The notes: generated by a model from the sequence alone, not told the origin. A stretch of DNA of 64,000 bases from Sphingobium terrigena (GCF_003591655.1 NZ_QVRA01000001.1:223194-287193); one strand, 5' to 3'. Positions 8,925 through 17,710 are shown, numbered from the stretch's first letter. Made by a program: numbers and translations.

Positions 8925-10117
8925 CGCTCCTGCTCCCGGGGCGAGGCCACGTCGGCAGTGTCGACCTCGGCCACCACCGACATGCCGGGGCGCAGCCGTG
9001 CGGCGAGTGGCTGGTTCTGGTCAATGCGGATGCGCACCGGAATGCGCTGCACGATCTTGGTAAAGTTGCCGCTGGCGTTGTCCGGGCGCAGGACGCTGAA
9101 CTCCGACCCGGTGGCCGGCGCCAGTTGCTCGATACGCCCGGTCAGTTGCGCGTCGTCGAGCGCGTCCACCCGGAAGCGAGCGGGCTGGCCGATCCGCATC
9201 CGCGCGATCTGCGTCTCCTTGAAGTTAGCTACGACCCACAACTCGTCGGGCACCAGGAACATGAGCTGCGAACCTGCCGCGACATATTGGCCGAGGCGCA
9301 CCGATGCCTCGCCGATCTGGCCGTCGCGTGGCGCGCGGATCAGCGTGTTGGCGAGATTGATGCGAGCGAGATCGACCTGTGCCTGCGCCTGCTGCACCTT
9401 GCCTTCCAGCGAAGCCCGCGAAACACGGGTCGATAGGATCGTCTGCTGCTGGCTGTCGATGTTCGCCTCGGCGCGGGTCACGCTGGCCTCAGCCGCAAGT
9501 TCGGTCGCGCGGACCTGATCGCGTTCGCGCAGCGACACCGATCCGCGCGCCGCCAGTTCGCTGACGCGCGCCAGGTCGGCGCGGGCGCGGATCAACTCGG
9601 CCCGCGCCTGGCCGCGATCGGCGACGCGGGTACGCAGTGTGGCCTGGTTCAGCGCCACCGTCTGCTGCCAGTTGGTGAGATCAGCCTGCGCCTGCTTCAA
9701 CTGGGCGAGCGCCTGATCAAGCTGCTGGCGATAGATGCGGTCGTCGATCCGCATCAGCAGCTGGCCACGCTTCACGCGGGCAAAATCGCGAACCGTGACC
9801 TCGACGACATAGCCGCTGACCTGCGGCGCCATGGCGGTGATTTGCCCACGGACATAGGCATTTTCGGTCCTCCTGTCGTCCCCGGCAAAGGGCCACAGCT
9901 TCCAGGCATAGAGCACCACCAGCGTGCCGATGACGAAGACGAGCGCCATTATCAGCACGACGTTCCTGGTCGGCTTGATAGTCTTGGGCGGCGCTTCCGG
10001 CTCAGCATCCGGCGGCGGGGCGGTCTCCTCCGCGCGGGTCGATATCGCCGATGGGGGAGCATCGGTCGTCTCACGGTCAGGTGCCAGGGGTTCGCGTGTG
10101 TCGGTCATTGCATTCAT
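8921..10117 (-). CDS. HlyD-family membrane fusion protein (EmrA type)
   Basis: The periplasmic adaptor of the pump, 398 residues. A Pro/Glu-rich cytoplasmic tail (about 1-50) is followed by one membrane helix (VVLIMALVFVIGTLVVLYAW, about 53-72). Then come a biotinyl-lipoyl-like half motif (ITAMAPQVSGYVVEVTVRDF), a long coiled-coil hairpin (about 140-260) and the second lipoyl half (IRAPRDGQIGEASVRLGQYV). This is the EmrA arrangement that works with 14-helix DHA2 transporters, matching the next gene. It overlaps genes on both sides by 4 bp. Confidence 0.9.
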   Translation of the reverse strand: MNAMTDTREPLAPDRETTDAPPSAISTRAEETAPPPDAEPEAPPKTIKPTRNVVLIMALVFVIGTLVVLYAWKLWPFAGDDRRTENAYVRGQITAMAPQVSGYVVEVTVRDFARVKRGQLLMRIDDRIYRQQLDQALAQLKQAQADLTNWQQTVALNQATLRTRVADRGQARAELIRARADLARVSELAARGSVSLRERDQVRATELAAEASVTRAEANIDSQQQTILSTRVSRASLEGKVQQAQAQVDLARINLANTLIRAPRDGQIGEASVRLGQYVAAGSQLMFLVPDELWVVANFKETQIARMRIGQPARFRVDALDDAQLTGRIEQLAPATGSEFSVLRPDNASGNFTKIVQRIPVRIRIDQNQPLAARLRPGMSVVAEVDTADVASPREQER

Positions 10118-11784
10118 ACCGCGGCTGCGCCGGCATCCTGGCCGGCTGGTGGAGGCTGGTTGCGTGCCGCTCGCGCGGCCAACGCCACGCGGAACACCGA
10201 CCAGACGAGGAAAAGGCCGGCAAGGATCGCGTTCAGCGTGAAGATGTCGTTGTACGCGCGGACGTTCGCCTCGCGCGTTGCGGTCCGCGCAAGCAGGCCG
10301 ACGCCTTGCGCCTGGCGACGAACCGGATCGGTGACCTGCGCGGCGTAAACCTGGCCCTGCTGCGCGAGACGCTGAGCAACGACAGGGTCTCCGGGGTCGA
10401 GATTTGCGGTGATCTGGGCCGAATATTCATGCTCGCGCACCTGCTGGAACGTGCCGTAGATGGCAGAGCCGGCCAGGCCGCCGAGCGACTGGGTAACGGC
10501 GAACAGCACCGCAAAGGTGACGATATGGTCCGCGCCCTTCGACAGCGCCTTCATTACCCCGATCAGCAGCAGCGGTCCCATGAACAGGCCCGACGCCATC
10601 GCCAGCAGGAACTGGCTCACGATCATGGTGTTCGGCCGCGTATCGCTGGTCGCATCGTTGTCGAGCAGCGAACCGATCACGATCAGCGCTACCGAGCCGA
10701 GCAACTGCACCATCAACCCCTTCGGTCCAAAGGTAAGCGCGGAGACCGCAAAGCCGAAAACGATCCCGGCAAGGATCACGGCGTAGAAGAACTGGAGCTG
10801 GTCCGGCCCCATGCCCAGCGTGCGCAGCAGCCCGGCGGCGGCAAAAGTTTGCTCGGAGAGCAGCATCCGCATGCCGAATGCGCCGATGGCAAAGCGTATC
10901 GTCTCGCCCGTTCCCAGCCAGCGTGTCATGATGAGCGGATTGCTGCGGTGATGCTCGATCAGGAACGCGCCGAGAAATAGCGCCAGCGCGACGATCAGCG
11001 CCACCGCCATCCACAGCTGTTCCGTCCACCACTGGATACGTCCCTGCGCCAGCACCGCGCCGATCAGCGCAAATGCGGGGGCGAGCAACGCGAAGGTGAG
11101 CAGGTCAGTGCGCTCGAATACCTTGATCCGGATGCCGGGCGGGAGCTTCAGGACGACGCAAGCAGCGAGCGTACAGGTCGCCAACCCGAACTCGAATAGA
11201 TAAAGGGTTTGCCAGTCGCCGAGATCGAGCAGCGCGGGCGACATCAGCCAGGCGACCGGCGTCCAGACCTGTGACAGCCCGAGCGCGACGCACAATCCTT
11301 GCCCCAGTTTCGCTTTTGGAAACACCTGCAGGATGTAGAACACCGATAGCGCGCTCATCGGCGCGGCTGCGAAGCCCGCGATCGCGCGCACTGCTACCGC
11401 CGCCTCATAGCTCTGGACCAGCAGGTAAAGTGCCGTGACAAGCAGATAGGCGAGCAGACCTGCCTCGGCGAAGCGGCGAATGCCGAACTGCTGGCGGCAT
11501 TTGAACAGGATCAGGTTCGAAGAGACGTTGACCATGACATAAGCGGTGGGCAGCCACGCGCCCTGGACCGGCGTCAACCCAAGAGAGCCTTGAATCTCGG
11601 GCAGGTTCGCAGAGACGATGGCGTTGCCTAGGCCGCTGGTCGCGCTGACCAGCAGGCCGACAGCCAGATAGGCGATCCGCAGGCGCACGCTGTGCCGCGG
11701 CGTTGCGGGCGATCCCGGGATCGTCGGCTTCTCGTCCTCTTCCCAAGCGGGAAGCGGCTCGAGCGGCTGAACGGCGGCACTCAC
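10114..11784 (-). CDS. MFS multidrug transporter, DHA2 family (EmrB type)
   Basis: Inner-membrane proton-driven exporter. Many hydrophobic helices run from RIAYLAVGLLVSATSGLG to LNAILAGLFLVWSVFRV, with a long periplasmic loop (YSAQITANLDPGD...) before the last helix as in EmrB. The open frame reaches 11934. That start would bury the inverted-repeat operator and much of the divergent TetR gene, so I prefer the GTG at 11784 (VSAAVQPLEPLPAWEED), giving about 556 residues. The start is uncertain because no strong ribosome site is seen. First gene of the pump operon, divergent from its likely regulator. Confidence 0.82.
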   Translation of the reverse strand: MSAAVQPLEPLPAWEEDEKPTIPGSPATPRHSVRLRIAYLAVGLLVSATSGLGNAIVSANLPEIQGSLGLTPVQGAWLPTAYVMVNVSSNLILFKCRQQFGIRRFAEAGLLAYLLVTALYLLVQSYEAAVAVRAIAGFAAAPMSALSVFYILQVFPKAKLGQGLCVALGLSQVWTPVAWLMSPALLDLGDWQTLYLFEFGLATCTLAACVVLKLPPGIRIKVFERTDLLTFALLAPAFALIGAVLAQGRIQWWTEQLWMAVALIVALALFLGAFLIEHHRSNPLIMTRWLGTGETIRFAIGAFGMRMLLSEQTFAAAGLLRTLGMGPDQLQFFYAVILAGIVFGFAVSALTFGPKGLMVQLLGSVALIVIGSLLDNDATSDTRPNTMIVSQFLLAMASGLFMGPLLLIGVMKALSKGADHIVTFAVLFAVTQSLGGLAGSAIYGTFQQVREHEYSAQITANLDPGDPVVAQRLAQQGQVYAAQVTDPVRRQAQGVGLLARTATREANVRAYNDIFTLNAILAGLFLVWSVFRVALAARAARNQPPPAGQDAGAAAV

Positions 11785-11803
11785 CGCGAGGTTTCGGCGG
11801 ACG

Positions 11804-12448
11804 ATGTCATTAGAAGAGAAATCTCTTACACTGAAGGCTGGAAACGGACATATAGTGTCCACTTCCAGCCTTGGATACCCATGGAGCGAAAAATTGCGAA
11901 AGGATGCCGCCGCCCGGCGAGACCGGCTGATCAAGGCTGCCGCCGACCTGTTCGAGCGTGACGGCTACGACATCGCACTGGAGGCGGTCGCAGCCGCTGC
12001 AGGCGTGGGACGGGCGACGCTATACCGCAACTTCCCCCACCGGGGGGGGCTGATGACGGCGGTCTTGACGTACAAATTGGAAGCGATGGAGCGCTTCGTC
12101 GCAACACACGACGATGACACGACACTGCTGCCCAGTTTTCTTCGACGTCAGGGTCTCGTCGCAACCGTTCACGGTCCGGCAGTCGCCCATCTTCTTGCCG
12201 ACCCGGCGCAGCGCCAGGCGCTGCAATCATTGCGCGACCGCACGTCCAAACTGGTCCAGCAGATCGTCATGCGAGCCCACGCGGTCGGTAGGCTGCGGCC
12301 CGATGCTAATGTCGAGCATCTGCGGCTTGCCACGCGGATGTTGATGGCGGCGCGTGCCTGGCCGCACGATCCGGATGTCGGCAGCCTCGATATGGCTGTC
12401 GATATCATCGTCCGCGGCTTATTGCCGAGCAAGGGCGCAACCGGGTGA
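11804..12448 (+). CDS. TetR/AcrR-family repressor of the efflux operon
   Basis: 214 residues from the ATG at 11804. The DNA-binding domain is ARRDRLIKAAADLFERDGYD..LEAVAAAAGVGRATLYRNFPHRGGL (about 36-85), followed by a ligand-binding helical domain of the SbtR kind. An alternative start, TTG at 11894, has GGAG 7 bases upstream and would put the 11834-11872 dyad outside the gene; I consider it at least as likely. Divergent from the MFS-HlyD-NodT operon, which it probably represses until a pump substrate binds. Confidence 0.82.
   Translation: MSLEEKSLTLKAGNGHIVSTSSLGYPWSEKLRKDAAARRDRLIKAAADLFERDGYDIALEAVAAAAGVGRATLYRNFPHRGGLMTAVLTYKLEAMERFVATHDDDTTLLPSFLRRQGLVATVHGPAVAHLLADPAQRQALQSLRDRTSKLVQQIVMRAHAVGRLRPDANVEHLRLATRMLMAARAWPHDPDVGSLDMAVDIIVRGLLPSKGATG
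11834..11872. promoter_or_regulatory. Operator-like inverted repeat between the efflux operon and tetR
   Basis: Arms 11834-11850 and 11856-11872 (AAGGCTGGAA..GGACA against TGTCC..TTCCAGCCTT) match at all but two central positions around a 5-base spacer. A 17-bp dyad between a divergent exporter operon and a TetR gene is the usual autoregulated operator. If TetR starts at the TTG at 11894 and the transporter at 11784, the dyad lies between the genes. Confidence 0.65.
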
Positions 12449-12567
12449 ATGGCGGGATGGACTTGCTGCGTCCGCTCCCATCAGCAGCTTGGTTGCCACC
12501 ATCCTTCGCGAACACGTTGCGGAACAGGGTAAAGAGCCGCGTGGCGGCCGCACACAAGCTGTCGCCA

Positions 12568-13908
12568 TCAACCCTGGACGCGGGGATAGCGGATCATCAC
12601 GCGCAGCCCCGCGGGCGATCCCGGCGTGAACATTACGTCAGCCTGGTCGCGGCCCGCGAGTGCGCGCACGATCGCGAGCCCAAGACCCGCGCCGCCCGTC
12701 TCGCGGCTACGAGAGGGATCGAAGCGTTGAAAGGGTATTCCAAGCTGCGCCAATGCGTCGACCGGGACGCCTGGCCCGTCGTCTTCGACGACGATGTCGA
12801 CCGTCTCCCTGGTCGCATGGGCCGAGACCGCCACCGCGTTGCCGTGACGGAGGCCGTTCGCGATGAGATTGTCGAGGATGCGTCGCAGCGAGAGCGGCGT
12901 GGCGGCGATCGCGAGATCGTCGGGCATGGGCGCCAGCGTCACGGTTTCGCCGAGCTCGCGATGCGCGTCGACGATCTCGGCGAGCGCGTGTGCGACGCCC
13001 ACGTGCTCGGGATGGCTCGGCGGGGCGGAGTCGCGGTCCGCCAGCAGCAGCGTATCGTTGATGAGCGCCGTCATCTCGTCGAGATCGCGCACCGCGCGGG
13101 CTTGATGATCGGGATCATCAATGAACTCGGCGCGTAGCCGCAGCCGCGTCAGATAGGTCCGCAGGTCATGCGCGATCGCTGCAAGCACGCGCGTCCGCTC
13201 GCCAATCAGCGCGCGGATCTGCCCCTTCATGTCATTGAACGCGGTGGCGAGTTCGCGCACCTCGCGCGGGCCGACGACCGGGAGGTCGGGCGTATCGAGA
13301 TTGCCGGCGAACCGGCGCACGCCGCGCGAGAGCTGGCTGAGCGGGCGCGTGGTCTGGCGTACCGCGAGCATGAGAGCGATGAGCAGCACCAGTCCGCCCA
13401 GGGCACCGATCACCGCGCGGCCCTGCAGATAGGCGCGCGCAGAATCCGAAGGTTGGCTGGTGATCAGCAGCACGCCGCTGCCGTTCAGGCCGATCGCCAC
13501 GCGGATCGGCGCGAAAAAGCGCGCGGGCCGCGCGGCGGAGCCGATCCAGCGACCGAGCCGTGGCCGCCGTCCGTCCACGTTCACCCGACGGCCAGGCATC
13601 GCCGCATCGTAGCTTGCCTCGAGATCCCGCAGGTCGTCCGAGCGGCGGCCAGGCGCCGGCGGCACCGGGACGAGCTTGATCGAATAAAGCGCGCCGTCGA
13701 GTGCATCCGCAAGACCCAAACGCTCGCTTTCAGGCGCCCGGTCGAGCGCGCTCGCGATTGCGGCCGCCTCCTCCGGCCTCGGGAGATTATAGGGCCGGCG
13801 GGCGTCGTCCGACGAAGGCAGGACAACGGCAAGCAGGAGTTGAAGCGCAATGAACCCGACCAGCAGGATGGCGGCGAGGCGCAACGACAGGTTCGATCCG
13901 ATCGTCAT
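12568..13908 (-). CDS. Sensor histidine kinase with an atypical H-box
   Basis: 446 residues. Membrane helices at about 11-31 and 165-183 flank a periplasmic sensor region of some 130 residues. A HAMP linker (RQTTRPLSQLSRGVRRFAGN) precedes the dimerisation domain with His247 (AIAHDLR). The ATPase domain has the N box DNLIANGLRHG, VEDDGPGVP and GGAGLGLAIVRAL. The H-box reads HDLRTYLTRLRLRAE: a Tyr stands where nearly all such kinases have Pro (HDLRTPL). That Pro kink influences phosphatase activity, so signalling may be altered. Its start overlaps the response regulator gene by 4 bp. Confidence 0.9.
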   Translation of the reverse strand: MTIGSNLSLRLAAILLVGFIALQLLLAVVLPSSDDARRPYNLPRPEEAAAIASALDRAPESERLGLADALDGALYSIKLVPVPPAPGRRSDDLRDLEASYDAAMPGRRVNVDGRRPRLGRWIGSAARPARFFAPIRVAIGLNGSGVLLITSQPSDSARAYLQGRAVIGALGGLVLLIALMLAVRQTTRPLSQLSRGVRRFAGNLDTPDLPVVGPREVRELATAFNDMKGQIRALIGERTRVLAAIAHDLRTYLTRLRLRAEFIDDPDHQARAVRDLDEMTALINDTLLLADRDSAPPSHPEHVGVAHALAEIVDAHRELGETVTLAPMPDDLAIAATPLSLRRILDNLIANGLRHGNAVAVSAHATRETVDIVVEDDGPGVPVDALAQLGIPFQRFDPSRSRETGGAGLGLAIVRALAGRDQADVMFTPGSPAGLRVMIRYPRVQG

Positions 13909-14621
13909 ACCCGCTCCACCTTCAGCGTGAACTGATAGCCGCCACCCCGCACGGTTTTGATGATCGTCTCGCCGCGAGGTGTTGCCGCCAGCTTGCGGCG
14001 CAGCCGACTGAGCTGGACGTCGACCGCGCGATCGAATGGCCCGACGCTGCGTCCGCGCGTCCAGTCGAGGAGCTGGTCGCGGTTGAGCACGCGCTGCGGA
14101 TGGGTGACGAAGCAGAGCAGCAGATCGAATTCGCCCCCGGTCAGCTCCACGTCGTTCCCGTCCGGACTGGAGACCGCACGGGCGCCGACGTCGAGCGACC
14201 AGCCGCCGAAGCGATAGCGCTCGTTGGTGATCGCCGGGACCGCGCGGTGCTGATCACGCGTTCGCCGCAGGATCGCGCGGACGCGCGCGACCAGCTCACG
14301 GGGGTTGAACGGCTTGGGAAGATAGTCGTCCGCACCCACTTCCAGGCCGACGATACGGTCGATGTCGTCGCCCTTGGCGGTCACCATCAAAACCGGCACG
14401 TCGCCGGTGGCGCGCAGCCGGCGACAGAGCGACAGCCCGTCCTCGCCCGGCAGCATGATGTCGAGCACGGCGAGATCGATACGCCGCCGTTCGTTGAGCT
14501 GGTCGAACTCGCCCGCCGTTCGGCACCCGACCGCCTCGAAGCCTTCGCGGTTGAGCAAGTCGACGACAAGCGCGCGGATTTCTCGGTCGTCCTCGACCAC
14601 GGCGATGCAACTGGTTTCCAT
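13905..14621 (-). CDS. OmpR-family response regulator
   Basis: 238 residues. The receiver domain (about 5-115) shows the acidic pair D11-D12, the phosphoacceptor Asp54 (LAVLDIMLP), Thr81 (MVTAKG) and Lys103 (YLPKPF). A winged-helix domain of the OmpR/PhoB kind follows (RYRFGGWSLDVGAR ... LLDWTRGRSVGPFDRAVDVQLSRLRRKL). It is controlled by the kinase gene that follows with a 4-bp overlap. The neighbouring divergent gene cluster from 14779 is a plausible target, though nothing in the sequence proves it. Confidence 0.92.
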   Translation of the reverse strand: METSCIAVVEDDREIRALVVDLLNREGFEAVGCRTAGEFDQLNERRRIDLAVLDIMLPGEDGLSLCRRLRATGDVPVLMVTAKGDDIDRIVGLEVGADDYLPKPFNPRELVARVRAILRRTRDQHRAVPAITNERYRFGGWSLDVGARAVSSPDGNDVELTGGEFDLLLCFVTHPQRVLNRDQLLDWTRGRSVGPFDRAVDVQLSRLRRKLAATPRGETIIKTVRGGGYQFTLKVERV

Positions 14622-14778
14622 GCATGCTGAATAGCGCCTGCGGCGGCGCCGGCGAAGGGCCCGCGTTGGCCGGATACACTCTGTTACGCTTCGTCACCCT
14701 CCCGACGCAGCCAGATTACCGCATACCTGCATAAGCCCGATGCGACGGCTGGACCGCCGTCTGTGCAAGGAGTGAGAT

Positions 14779-15261
14779 ATGTACAAGGTTGTTTTGAGTC
14801 TCGCCGCGCTCACCGCCGGACTGGCGGCGACCGCGGTTCCCGCCGAAGCGCAGGTGCGTCGTGGCCACGCTGCGAGCGTGCAGGGCGCGCGCGGCCACGG
14901 CTACACACAGTGGCGCTCGGCATCCCGCCAGCGCGGTTCCGCGACGATCAGCCGCGGCCTGCAGACTAATAGCGGGCGCGGCTATGAAGCTTCGCGCAGC
15001 CGCGACTATGGCCCCGGCCATTATTCGAGCGACCGCAGCGTGCAGGCGAACAACGGCCGTGGCCTGACCAACTCGCGCGATGCGAACTGGGGCGACGGCG
15101 CGTACAACGGCAGCCACACGATCGCCGCCAATGACGGCCGGACCCGCAACCGCACCACCTCGGCCGTCAACAATGGCGAGGGCACCGCGAGCTACAACAG
15201 CACGCTCACCCGCGCAGACGGCAGCTCGCGCAACGTGTCGGGCACGGTGCCGCGGCCCTGA
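14779..15261 (+). CDS. Secreted Asn/Gly/Arg-rich repeat protein
   Basis: Not assigned to a family. A signal peptide (MYKVVLSLAALTAGLAATAVPAEA) precedes a 135-residue mature protein rich in Asn, Gly, Arg, Ser and Thr. It has loosely repeated units of the type NSGRGYEASRSRDYG, NNGRGLTNSRDANWG, NDGRTRNRTTSAV and NNGEGTASYNSTLTRADGSSRN, spaced about 25-30 residues. The regular spacing suggests a beta-rich or extended surface protein. AAGGAGTGAG before the ATG supports the start. It is divergent from the two-component genes and is followed by the EF-hand gene. Confidence 0.7.
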   Translation: MYKVVLSLAALTAGLAATAVPAEAQVRRGHAASVQGARGHGYTQWRSASRQRGSATISRGLQTNSGRGYEASRSRDYGPGHYSSDRSVQANNGRGLTNSRDANWGDGAYNGSHTIAANDGRTRNRTTSAVNNGEGTASYNSTLTRADGSSRNVSGTVPRP

Positions 15262-15270
15262 ACTTCCCCT

Positions 15271-15315
15271 GCGGCCGCGCTCCAAGCCCCCTCTCGTCCC
15301 ACGGAGCGCGGCCGC
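15271..15315 (+). terminator. GC-rich hairpin between two secreted-protein genes
   Basis: GCGGCCGCGCTCC at 15271-15283 pairs perfectly with GGAGCGCGGCCGC at 15303-15315 around a 19-base loop. It lies 10 bp after the stop of the repeat protein. There is no T-run, so it may be an RNA-stabilising stem or attenuator rather than a simple terminator. Confidence 0.45.
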
Positions 15316-15339
15316 ACCCCCAAAGTCAAAGGAAGTGCG

Positions 15340-15765
15340 ATGAAGAAGATGATGCTCGCCGCCGCAGCACTGCTCGCCGCGCCGGCTGCCTACGCCCAGT
15401 CGCAGGGCGACGGTATGAAAATGCTCGCCGCTGCCGATTCCAATGGCGACGGCGTCGTCACGCGCGATGAATATGCCCGGGCGCGCGCCGCCAATTTCGC
15501 CCGTATGGACCGCAACAGGGACGGCGCGGTGAGCAAGGCGGATTTCAAGCGCCTCGCGCGCTTCAAGCCGGAGGCTGCCAGTCGCCTCGATACGCTGATC
15601 GCCGCGATGGACGCCAACAAGGACGGCCAAGCGACGCGTGCCGAGTTCGAGGCGGCGCCGATGCCGCTGTTCGACAGCGCCGACGCCAATGGCGACGGTC
15701 GGATAGACGCCAATGAGATGGCCGCCGCCAAGGCGCGCATCGACGCGATGAAGCAGCAGCGTTGA
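15340..15765 (+). CDS. Secreted four-EF-hand calcium-binding protein
   Basis: 141 residues with a signal peptide (MKKMMLAAAALLAAPAAYAQ). Four EF-hand loops are recognisable: DSNGDGVVTRDEY, DRNRDGAVSKADF, DANKDGQATRAEF and DANGDGRIDANEM, all with D at 1, 3 and 5 and most with an acidic residue at 12; the second has Asp there. Likely a periplasmic calcium buffer or sensor. The ATG follows AAAGGAAG. The next gene begins one base after its stop, so the two are co-expressed. Confidence 0.88.
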   Translation: MKKMMLAAAALLAAPAAYAQSQGDGMKMLAAADSNGDGVVTRDEYARARAANFARMDRNRDGAVSKADFKRLARFKPEAASRLDTLIAAMDANKDGQATRAEFEAAPMPLFDSADANGDGRIDANEMAAAKARIDAMKQQR

Positions 15766-15766
15766 G

Positions 15767-16594
15767 ATGAACGTCGAGCGCTCCCCGTTGTGGCTGGCGG
15801 CGATGCTCGCGCTGGTGCTGGCCGAGGCCGGCTGGCGGATAGGGCGCGGGCGCGGTTATGACGGGCGCGCGGCGCTCACCACGCTGGGGCTGGTGCTCGG
15901 CAACCTGCCCTTCGCGGCAATGAACGCAGCCGTGTTGAGCCTGCTGTTCGGCGCGGTCTGGGCAGCGGCGCCGATCCATTGGTCGGCGGACCATTGGGCG
16001 ACCTGGGCTGGCGGGTTCCTCGCGGTCGAGTTCGCCTATTACTGGTTCCACCGCGCGAGCCACCGGATACGCTGGATCTGGGCTTCGCATTCGGTGCATC
16101 ATTCGGCCGAGCAGATGACCTTGCTCGCGTCGCTGCGGCTCGGCTGGACCAATCTCTTCTCGGCGGGCTGGGTGTTCTACGTGCCCCTGATCTTCGCGGG
16201 ATTGCCGCCCTTCGTGCTGGTCGCGCTGCTGGCGCTCAACCTGCGCTACCAGTTCTTCCTCCACACCGAGGCGGTGGGAAGGCTCGGGCCGATCGAATTG
16301 GTGTTCAACACGCCCGCGCACCACCGGCTGCACCACGCCTCCAACGACGCTTATATCGACAAGAACTATGGCGGCGTGCTGATCCTGTTCGACCGGCTGT
16401 TCGGCACTCTCGCGCACGAAAAGGCCGGCGAACCGATCCGCTATGGGCTCGCGCATCGTCCGGCGACCGCCAATCCTTTGCGGCTCGCCTTCCGCGAATG
16501 GGCGATGATGCTCAGCGACGCCCGGCGCGCGCGGGGATGGCGCGCGAAGGCGCATGCGCTGCTCGCGATGCCGCAAATCAGGGAATTGCCATGA
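15767..16594 (+). CDS. Sterol desaturase / fatty acid hydroxylase family membrane protein
   Basis: A di-iron membrane oxygenase, 275 residues. The histidine clusters that bind the metal are HRASHR, SHSVHHSAEQ and HHRLHH. Hydrophobic spans surround them (LWLAAMLALVLAEAGW, LPFAAMNAAVLSLLFGAVW, GWVFYVPLIFAGLPPFVLVALLAL). Members hydroxylate or desaturate long-chain lipids or hopanoid/carotenoid-like compounds; the substrate here is open. Its stop overlaps the start of the following hydrolase gene (ATGA). Confidence 0.88.
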   Translation: MNVERSPLWLAAMLALVLAEAGWRIGRGRGYDGRAALTTLGLVLGNLPFAAMNAAVLSLLFGAVWAAAPIHWSADHWATWAGGFLAVEFAYYWFHRASHRIRWIWASHSVHHSAEQMTLLASLRLGWTNLFSAGWVFYVPLIFAGLPPFVLVALLALNLRYQFFLHTEAVGRLGPIELVFNTPAHHRLHHASNDAYIDKNYGGVLILFDRLFGTLAHEKAGEPIRYGLAHRPATANPLRLAFREWAMMLSDARRARGWRAKAHALLAMPQIRELP

Positions 16595-17514
16595 CCAAGA
16601 CGATGTTCCTTGCCGCAATGCTCGCGGCACCGGCCGCGGCGCATGCGGCGCTGGCCGACGCCATCACGACCTGCGACGCGGCGTGGCGCGACGATGCGCG
16701 CAACCGAAACGTGCCGGTGCGCATCCGCATGCCGGCTGGCACCGGCAATGCGCCGGTGATCCTGTTCAGCCATGGCCTGGGCGGCTCGCTCGAGGGCGGC
16801 ACCAACTGGGCAGTGGCCTGGGCAAAGGCCGGCTTCATCGTCGTCAACCTCCAGCACCCGGGCAGCGACCGCTCGATCATCGGTTCGGGCCGGGTCGCCG
16901 CGGCGATGGCGCCCGCGCAGCTCGTTGCGCGCGTCGACGACGTACATTTCTTGCTGGATGAACTCGGCCGGCGCTCGCGCGAGGGCGCGTGCGACCTGCG
17001 CCGGGCCGACCTCGCCCATGTCGGCATGTCCGGCCACAGCTTCGGCGCGCACACGACCCAGGGGATCGCCGGCCAGCGCTTTCCGGTTGCGGGGATCGCC
17101 GCCGATCCAAGGGTGAAAGCAGCGATCGCGTTCAGCCCCTCGCCGCCGATGCGCGGATCGGATGATGCCGCGTTCCGCGCCATCGCCATCCCCTTCTTCT
17201 CGGTCACCGGCACCCAGGACGCGGCGCCGATCACCCCGAACGTCACCGCCAGAGATCGTGAGCGCCCGTTCCGCGCGATGCCGCCGGGGGACAAGTATCT
17301 GCTCGTGCTAGAAGGCGCCAACCACATGATGTTCAATGCCCAGGACGGACTGCGGGGGCCAACTTCAACCGCCACGCCCCACATCCGCGATACCGTGATC
17401 GCCGCGACCACTCTGTTCTGGCGCGCGACGCTTCCCGGCGACGTCGAGGCGAAGCGGCGGCTCGACGCATTCGCCAGGACGCTTCCACTCGGGGACCGCT
17501 TCGAGGCACGCTGA
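16591..17514 (+). CDS. Secreted alpha/beta hydrolase (PAF-acetylhydrolase/dienelactone hydrolase-like)
   Basis: 307 residues from the ATG at 16591, which overlaps the preceding stop. A signal peptide (MTKTMFLAAMLAAPAAAHA) is present. The oxyanion segment is VILFSHGLGG, the nucleophile elbow is GMSGHSFGAHT, and the last catalytic His is in GANHMMF. An Asp in SVTGTQD completes the triad. Probably an ester hydrolase in the periplasm. The same frame is open upstream inside the hydroxylase gene, but the signal peptide and the ATGA overlap fix this start. Confidence 0.85.
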   Translation: MTKTMFLAAMLAAPAAAHAALADAITTCDAAWRDDARNRNVPVRIRMPAGTGNAPVILFSHGLGGSLEGGTNWAVAWAKAGFIVVNLQHPGSDRSIIGSGRVAAAMAPAQLVARVDDVHFLLDELGRRSREGACDLRRADLAHVGMSGHSFGAHTTQGIAGQRFPVAGIAADPRVKAAIAFSPSPPMRGSDDAAFRAIAIPFFSVTGTQDAAPITPNVTARDRERPFRAMPPGDKYLLVLEGANHMMFNAQDGLRGPTSTATPHIRDTVIAATTLFWRATLPGDVEAKRRLDAFARTLPLGDRFEAR

Positions 17515-17686
17515 CCGGCGGCCTCGGCGATAGTATCGCGGCGCGCGCCAGCGGCTTATTCGGGAAGAGCCCATCGACTCGGAGAAGGCGCCATCGAACT
17601 CCCATTCCGCCACTGGCCGCCCGGCCCACTACTTCAGCGTAGGCGGGGCGGCGTTAGAATAGAGAATGGTGGGAGTCGGCGGTATT
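17515..17686. other. Gene-free spacer before the tRNA remnant
   Basis: Nothing recognisable: no long open frame with motif support on either strand, no hairpin with a T-run. It separates the chromosomal hydrolase gene from the mobile-element junction. Confidence 0.5.
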
Positions 17687-17710
17687 TGGCGCGCCCGACG
17701 GGATTCGAAC
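17687..17710 (-). other. tRNA 3' fragment (probable tRNA-Arg), candidate attachment site
   Basis: Read on the minus strand these 24 bases are GTTCGAATCCCGT then CGGGCGCGCCA. That is a T-loop (TTCGAAT), the 3' T stem, a 7-base acceptor strand, a discriminator base and CCA. The acceptor would pair with GCGCCCG, the 5' end of alphaproteobacterial tRNA-Arg genes. The preceding bases (AATA) cannot form the 5' T stem, so only the 3' end is present, as left by tyrosine-recombinase integration. The element would lie at higher coordinates. Confidence 0.6.
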
